Shown piece after piece: positions 46,801 through 64,000 of a stretch of 64,000 nt of DNA. The notes below the pieces were generated by a model, which ran no database searches, had not been told where the DNA came from, and saw only the letters and a program-made list of their open reading frames with translations. Origin of the DNA: Blastomussa wellsi (taxonomy: Eukaryota; Cnidaria; Anthozoa; Scleractinia; Plerogyridae); NCBI GenBank assembly GCA_947652115.1, contig OX393562.1, positions 17,827,599-17,891,598 of the forward strand, given 5' to 3'. Made by a program: the position numbers and the translations under genes. Each line of letters begins with the position of its first letter. Within the stretch, counting starts at the first letter, position 1.

Positions 46801-49454
46801 TTCAGGCATACTAAGATGTAATGGTCAGGGCGTAGGATAAAACATAGAATAAAATTAATAGCTGGTAAAATCTAATCAAATCGAATGTTTACGACCTGCA
46901 GACTCGAAAAAGTTCGGAGGCACATTTGTGCGTACTGAAGCGAAAAATGGTTGTAAACATGGCGTACTAAAATCAAAATCTGTATAAAATACTGATACCT
47001 CAAATTGTTGACTTTGCCAAATCTAAAGGTACTACCGCAATAAGCATCTGCTAAATTTTGCCTGACAAAGCAAATATTCATTCAAAACGTCAATATTTCC
47101 GGGTATACATTGTTTTGAAAGTTACGCAGCATAACTACTTATTCAAAACAAAAGCCTAAAAATAATTTCTAACCTGAATGTCGAAAGAATAAATTTAACA
47201 GAATAGATGCACGGCATTCTTTAAAGATTTCTTCCATCTTAAACGTTTTGGATCAGACTGTGATAGTGTTTGCCTTGGACTATAAAACAGAAAATGATTT
47301 CTCCTTTTTGCCACAATAATACATAACTCCGGCGGCCACATTTTTTCACGTTGGTGTTTAAATCAAGCCGTGGGTGTAGAAACATGAACGGAACTATGTT
47401 TTGCTAAACGACTGAAAGAAGAAATTATCCCGGCCAATTCCGTCAGTTTTACGCCTTGATATAGAATGGTTACCAAATGAAACAAGCGAAAACGATGTTT
47501 TAGTATCGAGGTACTAAACCCATCGGATTTTACGTGGACTGTAAGAATAACACGCGCCTTCTGGTTATTAAGCGTATCCATAAAACCAGAGGCAAATACG
47601 AAGGCTTAACAATAGCTTTTCATAACTGAAATGACATCATAAAGCTTTTGTTTTTTGAATTCAAAAATTAATTGGCAATAATTACAAGAAACATTTGACT
47701 TCGAAGGTATGCTTGCTCCAGTTAATTGTTGAATACGAAATCCATTTCATGTAAATCTTCCTTTGTTGTTGGCCATTTACCGTGTCATTTCTCGATTTCG
47801 CCGTCGCCGGATTCTTGCATCGTATTCTAAAGAGACATCTAAAAACTTTTATGTTTCTGACAGTTCATTTGAGCCAGTTCATGATGCCTTTGATTGGAGT
47901 TACGAATAGTCGAGTGTAAGACCCTCATGAGCACGCGCTATTGTCATCCCAATTACGAAAAACGAGCAAATGTTAGTGATTTTCCTTCGGTTTCTGGCAT
48001 TAATGATTACTTACAACTTTCCCAAATAGTCCAGCAAATAATCAGATGATTTTTCTATTTTTGTTGAGAACCTCCCGAGTTCAGGTGAATATTAGCAGAG
48101 CCACAGTTTGTACCGGAGTACTAAATTATTCACTTGACAAAAGAACACTGCACATAAAACCACGCGGTAAAGATGTTGAAAATAACCCGCACGCAAAAAG
48201 TCGATTAAAACATTAGTTCTAAAATTGAATTATTTCACATACACGCATTTTTATGCCTTATGTTGTTAAATCCACGAAATATATCTTGTCGTTGTTGCTG
48301 TCAGGATAAAAAATACCCAGCCAATAAACTGAAATAATTCCATCGTCATATTTGAATGTTTAACAGGTACACCTGTTGCAAAAGGCTTTGAAAAATTCTC
48401 AGGTTCTTTTGAGAAGTATCCCCGAATCTAATACAATACAATACAATGTATATGAATGTGGCAAGGGTAGAAAACCAATACATTTATTCTAGGAAAGCTA
48501 TTCCGTTCGTTCCTTGGTTAAGGTACTTTAACATTTACCTGGCCAATCAAAACCCTTTGGACAGCAATTACTACAAAATGCATTGGCTTTTATATTATCA
48601 TAAGGAATTTTGACTGAAGTAAATCACTGCAATGTTATTTTTCCGATGCAACCAGGATCACAGACAGAAAAGACTGTTGGGGGCAAAACGAGCGATTCCT
48701 TAAACAAAAGCGTTGCTTGTGATACTTATTTCTTAATATGACACTTGCTTCTTTCAGGGTAATTGCAATTTAACTTAAATTGAAAGCGCACTCCATGGGG
48801 GTCCATGGTTTTCACCGCGATCACTTTCCTTTTGGCCAAACGCGAACGTTAATAAAATGAGGTTTCCAATTGAAAACCTCCAAAACGTCCTTATGCCGCA
48901 CTAAAATGTGGTTTATTTGTGTATTAAATCTTTGGCTTTCGAATCTTCGTTTGGAAATCTTCGGCTTTCTTCAGTGCCGGTGCGACAAAGACTAATACCA
49001 AAGATTGCCTCACAAGTATATTATAAGCGGATAAGTATCGCATTTGAAGTTAATGTTAAGTCAGTGAATTATGAATAGAACACGATACTAAACTATCTAT
49101 ATATATCGAGAAGTAAAACTCCGCACAGTATAATTTTAGCCGTTTATTCGTCGGAACGAGAATAGAAAATGCTACTGAGAAAGGGAAAATGAAAGAAAGA
49201 CTGTAAGCCTTATTTTTCTTTTTGAATTTTCCACCTTCCCAGCGGCCATGCCCTACACCAATATTATCGCATAAATCACACAATGACTTATGAAAAATTC
49301 AAACTATTGGATGAATTTTAGCTAAGTTTGTTGTCATTCAAAAAGTCTGCAATCTATCGCAGTTGCTCGTTAACAATTTGCTCTCTGAGTATTCAGCGTA
49401 AACAGCGTTTGGCCGGAATAAAGTTCAAGCACTAAATTTAACCAAGTTTGATCG
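43801..49454. other. Gene-free region upstream of SNAG zinc-finger gene
   Basis: TATAAAAGGC at 43958 is a good TATA box but points to the plus strand, away from the zinc-finger gene. ATGG microsatellite at about 45306. TATGGGTTTCTGG-type inverted repeat (AGAAACCCATATGGGTTTCT) at about 46339. No frame supports a gene. Confidence 0.4.
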
Positions 49455-49990
49455 TTAGACAGCAACAACAACAACAACAAAATTTTATTGGTTAGAAATA
49501 TAAGTAATTACATTAGTTTCCCCCCCCCCCAAATAGCTTACAAACTAATCGAGGCGTGGAGATCTAAAGACATTTTACAAATACAAGGTTTATCTATAGA
49601 TGGACTAAATAACAGAGAAAACACTACTATACAATACATAGAATAGACTAACATAAAACAAAAACAAAATATGAAGATTCCGAAAAGAGGCTAACCTAAA
49701 GTATTAAATAACTTAATAAGACGGGAGACTTCGACATAATCATCTTCAGACCGCAAGAAATTTAGTAACAATTCCTTTATCTTTTTACGAAAGGACGAAC
49801 GTTTAAGTAGTTTAATCGAATAAGGGATAGAGTTCCAAATTTGGGCGCCGATTCTCGAGAAAAAGGCGTACATTTTATCGGTTCTAGAAAACTTAACGTA
49901 AAACGACTCGCTAGAGACAGATCTTGTTCTGTAGTTATGAATCTGACTTGTTTTAACGAACTGACAGAGTATTAATTAAATTAATGCAAG
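49455..49990 (-). mobile_element. 5'-truncated LINE (CR1/L2-like) 3' end
   Basis: The minus strand from about 49985 encodes the C-terminal end typical of non-LTR reverse-transcriptase polyproteins: IHNYRTRS, FYVKFSRT, then FFSRIGAQIWNSIP, stopping at 49691. A short 3'UTR ends in AATAAAATTTTGTTG with a (TTG)n tail at 49460-49480. Everything upstream of the last 90 or so codons is missing, the usual outcome of incomplete target-primed reverse transcription. Confidence 0.75.
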
Positions 49991-51212
49991 CCCATTTCGG
50001 ACTAAAAACGTAAATATTCAATTACATCTTTTGGTACAATAGCAACGCGTGCAGCTGTTTTCTTGTCCTGGCCAGCCTAATTAAAAATATCAGCCCAGGC
50101 CGGCAATGTCAAAAGTTATTTCATAGCTGCCTTTTCAGCAGGTAGAACCGGTCGAAGCATCCAAACGTCCACCTTTTTTTATATTAAAAACCTTTAGCAC
50201 TAATGTAAGGCAAATAAAATAACAAATTTGTTCAAAAGTTAAGTTCTACCTTCTGTTTGAGGATTTAGCAAAACGGAACAAATTTATCAAAAAATAATTT
50301 CATTGGACTTCATGTAACCTTTTTATGAGTCGGCGAAATAAATTACAGGTTTCATCGATATTAGACAAAGAGAGGTCTTTTCTGTGTTGGATTTGTGTGT
50401 TGAGAATTCAACCGCATCTTTTCATTCACGTTTGCCTCGTTTCACTCCTACCTCGCAAAACCTGCGACCAGGTGAACAGGGAGCTAGTAGGCATCTGTTT
50501 TCGCAAGTTACCCACGCAGTCAGTTCACATGGCTTGACAGGCAAGCTGACAGATTAAAACAGCCAAATGTTAAGCGGTTACTAAATAATTGACGTAATGC
50601 AGCACTATTTTCACCGGTTAATTTACCGTATGAACTGTACACCGAACTTAAAGGAGCTCGGTCATGGATGACCGTGAGTTTGAAAAGTTTAGCCTAAATT
50701 TTTCAATGTGACAATTGCAATCCTTGTCAGTCTTCCTCATTCAAAGCCATTCTTGATTCTTCTTAGCTTATTGGTGGTTGGTGGCTTGGTGTTTTTCTAC
50801 CTTAGTAAACCACTATTTCAAGGTTTCCATTAATTTGAAGGCAATTTTATACATTGCCAAAGTTGACTTTATTCATAGTGACTGTGCCCCTTTAACTGAA
50901 AAATAGTTTTGTCTTACGTTTAGTAAGCAGCTTGGTAATCGAAAAACTGAAGGGAAGTTTTGAATGTGGGTTTTCTGTCTGTAGTGTCAATTAATCTGCT
51001 TTCAAATTCTTTTTGTCATTTTTTCTGGTGAAAAACGTCATTAATAAAGATGCGTTTTCTTACTTCAGCGCTTTGTTGAAAGAATAAAGTTGTAGAAATC
51101 ATCTGCGTCTTAGAACGGGGTAAGGTGGGTTCGCGGTGGCAGCCTTCGTGTTGGCCGTGCCATCCAGATGGGCGCGACGAAGAATCGGCAGGGCGAATCC
51201 AGAATTTGTATA

Positions 51213-51378
51213 TGTGATAGGACTACATGCTGTCCAATTTGAAAATAATTGGATGAGAAAAAATTCCGAGGACTGCTAAATTGGACGAGGCCGTAGGCCG
51301 AGTCCAATTTGGCAGTTTGTGTAATTTTTTGAACCCAATTATTGCCCAATTGGACGAGCATGTAGTCCTGTTACCTAT
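51213..51378. repeat. Palindromic MITE
   Basis: Left arm GATAGGACTACATGCT, right arm AGCATGTAGTCCTGTTACC. The inner arms CAATTTGAAAATAATTGG and CCAATTATTGCCCAATTGG are also inverted, and the centre has GGCCGTAGGCC. A partial copy is at 3297-3365. Confidence 0.7.
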
Positions 51379-51726
51379 TAATTATATCGCCTTCAAAAAT
51401 ATATAAACATAGTTTTTCTTGACAATTGAATTGGTTGAATTGAATTGGTTTATGGAAGGTATCCAGATTTTTCTTAAATTGGACAGTTTGAGCAAAACTG
51501 TCCAATTTATTTTAAATTTGGACAGTTGGCAAAAATTAATAAAATATGCATCTGTTGACAATAATGATTTTGATGTAGCTATATAATTAAAGGGTATACA
51601 TCCTGGATTGGCGATGTTTCTTCAGTTTCCAGTGACAGTTTTTATCACTTATTTCCATCTTAGCCACATGTTCACTAAAAACCGATTTACACGATATCGC
51701 TACTTCCAATTTTCTGAAATAGGTTT

Positions 51727-52448
51727 GGGTGCGTTTGATTGAGGCCCCATATTCCGTAATACGAATCTAATCTGGATTTAATATTCCAAAATAGCTATTC
51801 TGCCCTCACGTCAAAAAAGATTGTTCCTTTTGCAGAATAATGCCCCACGATAGAACACACCAAGACAGCGGTTTAAAGTACGAAGACAAATACTTATTTC
51901 CAGAAGTGTACATTTATGGTATTGGGCCTTGAGAGATGTCTTTCGCGAGTAGGCTATATTTAGAATTTACTCGCTCAAAATGACGACAGCAACAACAACA
52001 TGGCGGCTACGCAATGGTGAAGGCTGCGATTGTCAGTACTTTAGCTTTTGTTGAAGAATCCTTTAGTAACGATGAATTTATGCCCGGCCCTGCTTTATCT
52101 GCGTGACCCGAAAAGCTGTGGGATGTGCCAGCGGAAAAACTTGAACAGAAAGGTTTCATTTCAGCGGAAACCTCTGAACAGCTTGATATAATCCCTTTTG
52201 AGTAAATATAAAAGCTCGTTTTCTTCGCCACGGGCGACCGCCATTTTTGTTTTTTTTTGTCTAAAATAATGCCAGAATGTGAAGACGAAATGACGTCATT
52301 ATTCCGGTTTATTCCAAGTAGTATTCTGCTCCTAATGCTTGGAAAGTATTCTCTGTATTCCGGAATAAGAATAGCGACTCAGTCGAACGGAAATTCGGGT
52401 TATTCCAATATCTTCTTATTGGGGAATAGGATCAATTTCAACGCACCC
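51727..52448. repeat. Terminal-inverted-repeat element, about 722 bp
   Basis: Starts GGGTGCGTTTGATTGA and ends TCAATTTCAACGCACCC (imperfect inverse). Subterminal ATTCCGTAATA and TTATTCCAATAT words are also inverted. No transposase frame. Superfamily uncertain. Confidence 0.55.
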
Positions 52449-53094
52449 TTAATTGTGTAGCCACAAAATTTAGCTTAGGAAAAAACGCTATAATTAGTAG
52501 GCTCTAACAATAATAAAACAAGTTTGATTTTGTGCTTTGAAAACACAAATCGTGCTTTGTCGTATGGTATTTTTAATTCATCGGGTAAATCTTCGGACTC
52601 CATCGGTCTTACAAACTTTATACATTGCCAGCAAAGGAAAAATCGCTATCTGGTGATACACAAAGAACTGGAGCACACACAGCGAGATTTAGATGTTTTG
52701 AATAATCATAAAAGAATGAGATATGAATAGAAAAGTTGTCATTTGAATGTTTAAAATGACTTCGCAAAAACAACATTACTTTCCATACGCTGTATATTTA
52801 CAGTTGATTGCTGACTTTACTAACCTACTGAAGTGAAACGAAAATTGGGGTGTTAATCAGCCTAATCCCTAGGCGTTCTTCTCCTCTATCGGTCGAGCGC
52901 GAGGTTCAGGTAAGGGACTGGGAACGTATATACCGACCGGAATGCGTTGCCGCCCAGTTTCATCTGGTGACGTCACGAACATTTACGCCAACTAAGCGGT
53001 AGAAGAAGGCCTGGGTACTATTCTGGGTAAAATAAATTTTAGGGAACGCATGCAGCCGTGAATGCATAAACTGGGACGAAAATCGACATTATTA

Positions 53095-54760
53095 TGCATG
53101 TTCCGCAGGACGACCGAGTGACACCTCGGTACGAGATTAGGATGACCTCTACTACAAACAGGTGCGCAAAACCTGCGAATATTAGAACAAAATCGATACA
53201 TTTGATTTCTAGAGGAAGAAACTGCTCAGTGAGGTCATATTGGATGCCTACTCTGCTCCAAGTGTTTCATAATGAAACTTAAAAGTTGTCGATTTTGGAG
53301 AATCATACGCCCACAAACCAGGCAGAACTACACGTAACCAAACAAACCTGTATATCGACGCAAGCTTATTTTCTTTTATCGCAATCAGCATGACAACGCT
53401 TTCCAAAGGGCTAACTAATATTCTGTCAGCGCAAGCACAAAGACAAATGAACACACTTTTTGTAGGTCCACCCCTTGCACAAGCAGCTGCAACTATTGAA
53501 ACCAAATGAATACGCACAAGAGAATACAGCTCAACTTCTAAGGAAATTATTCCTGCTCCAAATTTCTGGTAAAGAAACTATATTTTTTTCGACCGATATT
53601 TATTTTAAAGAGAACATTTCTAGAGTGATTTTGCTAAACTCTTGCAGTAGTTATTAGAGAATTAGACCCTGAATCCATTGGTTTCTTTTGTTTAGTTTTG
53701 ACTAATACGTATAACTGTTAGATATTGTTTCACGGCCTTCAGTCATGAAAATCACCCCAATACTTCAAACTGGCAACAGAACAAAAGAACAACAGTTTTA
53801 CGACAGGAAGTTAAAAGAAGTTGATCTTGCAATATATGATGTTCGAAGTATTATTGCACGCCCACAATCCAGGCAGAATTACATATACATGTCCTTAAAC
53901 AAAACTGTATATTTGCGCAAGCATATTCTGTAGTGTGTCAATGCTTTCAATGGGCTTAGCTATTGTGCTGTCAGCCAAGGCCCAAAGACGTATTACATCT
54001 TTTGAACGTCGACCCCTTGCACAAACAGGTGCACAAACCCAGCGTGTTGGAACAAAGAGTCCCAAATCAATACACTTAAATACTAGACGAGGAAACTGCT
54101 CAATAGGCCATTTCCGAGTTCTCTTTTGCCTCAGTGTCAAAACGAGTCTAAGTGCGAAACCATTCATATGAAAATGTGTTTCACCTGCTTCTTCATTCTC
54201 ATGCAAAACGAGCTCATTTCAATAAGAATAGTTTAGCACGTAGACTCGTTTTGAAACAGAGGGAAAAGAGAACACGGAAATGGCCTATTGATGTCTTCTC
54301 TGCTCCAAGTTCCTCCTGCAGCAACTATTTCTTCTCTAACTTGCTTCTAAAGAAAATATTTCTTACATTAAACAGAACATTGCCAATGCCTTAAACTATC
54401 GACAAAACTGGAGGACAGTTTTATGACAAGAATCCAAAAGATCTCCTGTAACAATACAAGATTGTTTAAAGTTGTCGCTATCAAAGAATCATTTCACGCC
54501 CACAATCCAAGCAGAATTGCATATGCACAAAACCGCAGATCGACCCAAGCATATTCTATTATTACTGTAAACAAAGAGTGTCAATTCTTTCTATAGGCTT
54601 AAATAATGTTCTGTCAGCAAAAACACTAAGACAAGTTCAGCACTCCTTGTAGGCCCGACCCCTTGCGCAAACCCTACGAGTTTTGGACCGGATCAACACA
54701 TCGAATACTAGAAGATCAAATTGCTCAGTTATTTAACGCTCAGTTACTCCTGAAAACATA
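53095..54760 (-). repeat. Tandem, decayed coding-like modules
   Basis: At least three, probably four, degenerate copies of a roughly 550-bp unit (around 53095-53290, 53290-53510, 53835-54101 plus 54290-54310, and 54470-54735). Minus-strand translation gives related peptides: CAPVCARGRRSKD, then LWALADSTIAKPIESIDTL and MLAQIYSFV in one copy; ARGGPTKSV, LCACADRIL and LASIYRFV in another. A third gives RTLFKPIERIDTL with stops. I do not recognise the family. An M1 MITE (54102-54289) has split one unit. Confidence 0.6.
54102..54289. repeat. MITE, family M1 (best copy)
   Basis: AATAGGCCATTTCCGAGTTC on the left and CGGAAATGGCCTATT on the right; about 30-bp inverted ends with one or two mismatches. 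Subterminal AACGAGTCTAAGTGC and GCACGTAGACTCGTTTTG are also inverted. It is inserted inside the decayed tandem module. Confidence 0.8.
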
Positions 54761-55860
54761 ATTTTTTCGAGGCTTCCTTTGAAGAGAACTTTGCCAATAC
54801 ACCACAGTCTCAACAGAAAAGAAGACAAGCAGTTTAATGATAGACAACGAAGAGAAACAGCAAGACAGAGGTTCAAACGTATAAAATAAAATCATCATGC
54901 CTTTATTCACCCTCGGGTTGATGGGGCTTGTTAGGTTTCTAGCAATACAAAGCTAATATGTCGAGCATTTTCCCACCCCAACGTTCACATCTGATCACAA
55001 CAGACCAGACAACAACACCGGGAACTCCATGCCCTTCTCTTTGCGATAAGTGTGTGGGTAAATCTTTAATATCTCCAGCTGACCGTAACGTTGAAGATGC
55101 TTGAGACGGGGCCTACGGTTTGTCGTCCTTATCCGAGAATACTGGAACACCTAACCATTTTCATTTGAAGAAACAGTGGCAGACGTTTACCAGTGATTTA
55201 CATTGTGGTATAGACAAGCGTGATGCAACTCGCTCAGTTATATCACTTCACTTGGCGAATACGTTCTTTTACCTCAAAACAAGATGTCAGTGTATGCATT
55301 TGTAAAAGACTGTACATGTATCTTCCTGTATCAGTTTCTCAGTTTTGTTTTGAAAAGATATTTTCCCTTATTATTAGCCTGCAGCGTATTGCACCCACTT
55401 CGTCTTTGACAAACGTGACAACGGACCGCAGCTGGACCAGCTTATGACTCCAGAACATGCTTGTTATGTCACTTTATCAACATTAACTATTTACCAAGTT
55501 ATTTTCAGTATTTGACCAGTTTGACAATCGGTCTGTTACAACGAAACATTGACGTGCTTTGGTTGGTTTTATACACAAGTACTCGAGGAAGCAAGCTTTG
55601 TTATGAAGATAATCATACTTGTACGACATGCGGCATCGTTAAACAGTTTTATTGTTGTTAGGACAGCAACAACTCGCAAAGGTAAATAATGATGCCGATA
55701 TTTCATACATTTCCCAACAGAGTAATCTGTTCAAATCTTTTTGTTATATAAAGCTAGCTGAATGCCCAGTACGACCGTCCGCGTTAAAGTTGCCCGCCAC
55801 AACGGCTCGCAATCCCCTACAGAAATGAATGAGAATGAAATTAAAAATTTAAGTTGAATG
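54761..55860. other. Gene-free stretch
   Basis: Several short open frames on the plus strand (for example 55120-55305 and 55461-55661) show no domain. A degraded retroelement body linked to the hammerhead-like motif downstream is possible but no RT or GIY-YIG motif is visible. Confidence 0.35.
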
Positions 55861-55908
55861 AGTAATGAGTAATGAGTAAAAAAAAACACACACGACGCAC
55901 AATTCCTT

Positions 55909-55956
55909 GATTCGCTCCGACGAAGGGCTAACGCTCGAAACGTCAGCTCTTGAATC
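55909..55956 (+). ncRNA. Hammerhead-ribozyme-like motif, Penelope-type terminal repeat
   Basis: GATTC-GCT, core CCGACGA, stem II GGGC-TAAC-GCTC, core GAAA, two-base stem III AC/GT, cleavable C, then AGC and GAATC closing stem I (GCT/AGC and GATTC/GAATC pair). This is the minimal short-stem-III layout described for Penelope-like elements. The first core block should be CUGANGA; here the U4 position is C, so activity may be weak or lost. Expected cleavage is after 55944. The downstream GGTGGCCAATTGAC ... CCCAGTTGATAAAACC is probably the rest of the element's repeat; no ORF remains. Confidence 0.6.
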
Positions 55957-56404
55957 TCTTTACGGTGGCCAATTGACATTATCAACCCAGTTGATAAAAC
56001 CAAATTATAAGAGCTTATATTGCCTGCTACTGTGGTTTTCAATCTTGGTCAACAAATAAATTTCTTCCCGAGCATTCGCCCCTCTCCACAGCCTTCCGCC
56101 GGTAAATTTCCCTCTTCACATTTCCCGGTCGATAAAGAATTGAAACCTCTGTGGAGTCAGCTGAGAGATACGAAGTTCAATCTCGCACCTCGAGTCTTCG
56201 TTCCTTACTGCGCAGGCTTGACGAAACGAGCGACTCTCGAAAGTTCCGTTACAGGATCGATTTTGATTGGTTTTGAAGACAATAAAAATGGCCGGAAGTA
56301 AAATACGTCGGGTCAAGCTTTTGAAATGTAAGCATTCCAGACCCTGGGTACGAAGGTGTACGACGTTGTGTTGCGAGTGATGTACGTTGAGGCACGGCAT
56401 TCGT

Positions 56405-56562
56405 GGAAAGCAGCTTTAGTTAGGTTAGGTTTTAAGCTTAGTTTCTTATAATAGTATTTTACCCATTTAATGCACGTTGATACTGATATATTTTAAATGT
56501 TTTTATTATTTATAGCTGATGAATTGTCCGTGGGCAAATAAAGATTATCTATCTATCTATCT
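56405..56562 (+). mobile_element. LINE 3' tail with (ATCT)n
   Basis: Ends in GGGCAAATAAAGATT followed by (ATCT)4 at about 56545-56561. The pattern of a 3'UTR ending in AATAAA-like sequence and a short tetranucleotide run is typical of truncated non-LTR elements. Coding part absent. Confidence 0.45.
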
Positions 56563-57089
56563 GATGTACACGCATGTATGAAAAAGTGTGGTTATTACTT
56601 TTGAAACGCGAAGTTGTCCAGTTAAGACTAGAACTTTAAAATGAAAACCTTTTATTTAGTTTCCATTAATGCAGACAAAAACATACTTGAATTCTTTGTA
56701 CAACGGATTTCAGAAATAAACTTCATAATGAGCTTAAAGCCTGTTGATGTGGTCAGTCCAGGCTATCCTCCCTCTAGTCTGCGTGTGACCTCGTATTTTC
56801 TAGGTGAGGAGATAGGAAACGACGGCACGCGGGCAATCCAATTCTTGTTCGCGAATGAAGCCTAGAGCGTGACAAATGGTTCGTGCTTTAGTCAGGACAC
56901 GTGTTCAGTTTGGAGAGCACGGAAGAAACGTAAGAGTTACTCGAGGCGATAATCAAAGGAAACTCCAGCTTGTTGAGCACTCGCCAAACTTTTTAAGCAT
57001 ATAGGGACGTTTAAGGATAGAAAAAAATATCACGCATCCTTTGCGCTTTAGTATGACATCATTTACCAAATAAGGACTGTCCAGCTTTG

Positions 57090-62450
<5,361 letters not shown>

Positions 62451-62495
62451 CTGTTGACAGTAGGAGCAATTTAAAGAAAATTAACACTCACAGCA

Positions 62496-62669
62496 CTAGG
62501 CGTACGGGTGTTAAGAAAAGTAAGACCTTCGAAAACGAAGACCTAAGACCAGGGATATATAATAACAGTTACTGGTGCTATAGAGTCTTAGTTTTCGTAG
62601 TACGAAAAGTAAGACCTGGGGTCTTAGGTCTTCATTTTCGAGGTTCTTAGTTTTTGTAACACCCCTAGG
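62496..62669. repeat. MITE with GGTGTTA-type ends
   Basis: Left CTAGGCGTACGGGTGTTAAG, right TTTGTAACACCCCTAGG. The inner arms GAAAACGAAGACCTAAGACC and GGTCTTAGGTCTTCATTTTC pair almost fully. It lies just upstream (5') of DPCD exon 2, in the presumed first intron. Confidence 0.8.
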
Positions 62670-64000
62670 CATATCAACTACAACAATTCATTCTTTGACA
62701 ATAAGTTCCAAACTAACACTAGACTGACTGAACAGTGTCTGGAAAATTATGGTGATGTAAACAATAACATTTCTGAACACTGCGAACTTACCAATACCAA
62801 ACAAACAAACAGACCAATGGACTTCTAACAGAATGGCTTAATTGCCTAGCAACAGACCGATTGAAACTGACCAATTACAGTTGAATAACTCTACACAAGT
62901 CTCACAGCCAATAACATCATGGCTAACCAAACCAATCAGCTGCAACAGAACAGACTTATAATATCATCATCCAAACACAACTTTTTGAGGATGATTTCCA
63001 CGCAGGTTGTCTAAACATCCCTCAGTCACCAAAAACAGTTCTTTTCAGAACAGCTCCCACCTAGACGGTCACAATTTACAACCTGTCAAGACTACAGGGT
63101 TCAAACTATTTGCTATAAGCTTTGCTATTTACAACAGTTGATTTACTATTGGTGCAATTATTTGCCGAAAGGTTCCACACAAATTTACAAAGCTCAGTAT
63201 GGAGATGCTATATTTGTGTCCTTCCGAGGGGCACAAATATGGCCGCCGTGATGCACGCGAAACCATCTGGAATTCAATTGTGCTATTGTACTTACACATA
63301 AACACCACTTATTACATCTGAAATGTTCAAACTGCTGAAAATTGAAAGGATAGGCTTTTTCTAAACAAAACAGCTTTGGCACTCAGCTTGATGTAACAAC
63401 TCAAATATTCAAAATGCTCTGTTTTCAAAACAAATGGCACTATCAAACTAGAACCTAGTGGCAACGAAAATTAAGCAGACCTAACAAATTTTGATTTCAG
63501 AATTTATGACGTCACATGAAAACCAAGAATATTATTGCACAAATCAAGGTTTTTGTGGATGGAGGAAAACAGAGAACCTGGAGAAAAACCCTCAGGCAGA
63601 GCTCTCAAGTCTCACACATTGAGCGCAAGACTCAAACGACTCAAATGAATTCAATCTTACGCTCTCACGCTGAAACTATTAGTTCTCATGCATTTAAGGT
63701 TTCTTGCTGCTTTAGTTAAGTACCGACATAATTAAATATCTTTTTGGATATAATTACTTTGTACGCGCTTTGAACACTTTATTCTTGTCCAGAGCCAATG
63801 TTTCTCTGGTCAGTGGGATCTAAACAGTTGCTTTTAAACAGGGTCCGAAATTGCGACCAGCTGGTCACCAATGCGACTGAAAATTGAGTGTTGGTGACCA
63901 CAATTTCATAGATAGTCACCAACAGTTGACTAACTTTTAGCGTTGTGTCGAGCGCCCAAGGAATTGATTTCAGCAAAAAACTTACCCCTTGTCTTGCCAA
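62670..64000. other. Right-edge region, presumed DPCD intron 1
   Basis: No convincing exon. CAGGGTCCGAAATTGCGACC at 63839 looks like the left end of a hAT-type MITE running to or beyond the window edge (CAGGG start, as in the element at 5785), with a GGTCACCAA / TTGGTGACC inverted pair inside. Confidence 0.4.

Larger units (their letters stand above)
49991..53090. other. Gene-free region with two terminal-inverted-repeat elements
   Basis: Holds the repeats at 51213-51378 and 51727-52448, detailed separately. The remaining sequence is A+T-rich, with no supported gene. Confidence 0.4.

Noticed and set aside
63971..64000. Exon ending at GACAAGGG|GTAAGT as DPCD exon 1
   Set aside because: Its phase could fit, but the encoded residues do not resemble the conserved sequence that precedes GRRKVHY in DPCD.

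Overview
The window is animal nuclear DNA: intron-split genes with GT-AG junctions, large introns and dense short interspersed repeats. The gene set (RRP5/PDCD11, an RBR ubiquitin ligase, a Rab11-like GTPase, an intronless rhodopsin-class GPCR, a SNAG zinc-finger repressor, DPCD) and the repeat types (Ngaro-like YR retrotransposon, many palindromic MITEs, tRNA-derived SINEs, Penelope-type hammerhead motif) best fit an anthozoan cnidarian, probably a stony coral. The organism call is inference from protein and repeat style; no marker gene fixes the species.

Layout. 1-15.5 kb: N-terminal part of RRP5 (PDCD11) on the minus strand. Eleven coding exons can be joined with consistent phases and the gene runs off the left edge. 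Its large third intron (7018-13815) holds a nearly intact Ngaro-like element on the plus strand (7856-12784), an inverted solo terminal-repeat remnant of a related element and a LINE tail. 15.5-18.2 kb: repeat-rich spacer with a 1.4-kb-spaced direct duplication. 18.2-22.7 kb: two-exon RBR E3 ligase, minus. 23.6-27.4 kb: Rab11-like GTPase, plus, with a GC-AG intron. 27.4-33.8 kb: mostly unannotatable spacer. 33.8-34.8 kb: single-exon GPCR, plus. 34.8-41.2 kb: spacer with a degenerate tandem array (37.8-39.4 kb). 41.2-43.8 kb: SNAG plus six-C2H2-finger repressor, minus, whose SNAG domain lies alone on a 61-bp coding exon. 43.8-57 kb: long gene-free stretch with a LINE 3' end, MITEs, a tandem family of decayed coding-like modules (53.1-54.8 kb) and a hammerhead-like motif. 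57.1-64 kb: DPCD, minus, exons 2-6 resolved; the first coding exon was not found.

The genes do not form one pathway. RRP5 acts in rRNA processing, DPCD in ciliary/R2TP-linked assembly, the Rab in recycling-endosome traffic, the RBR protein in ubiquitin transfer, and the SNAG protein in transcriptional repression. No bacterial-type operon, CRISPR array, rRNA or functional tRNA gene was seen.
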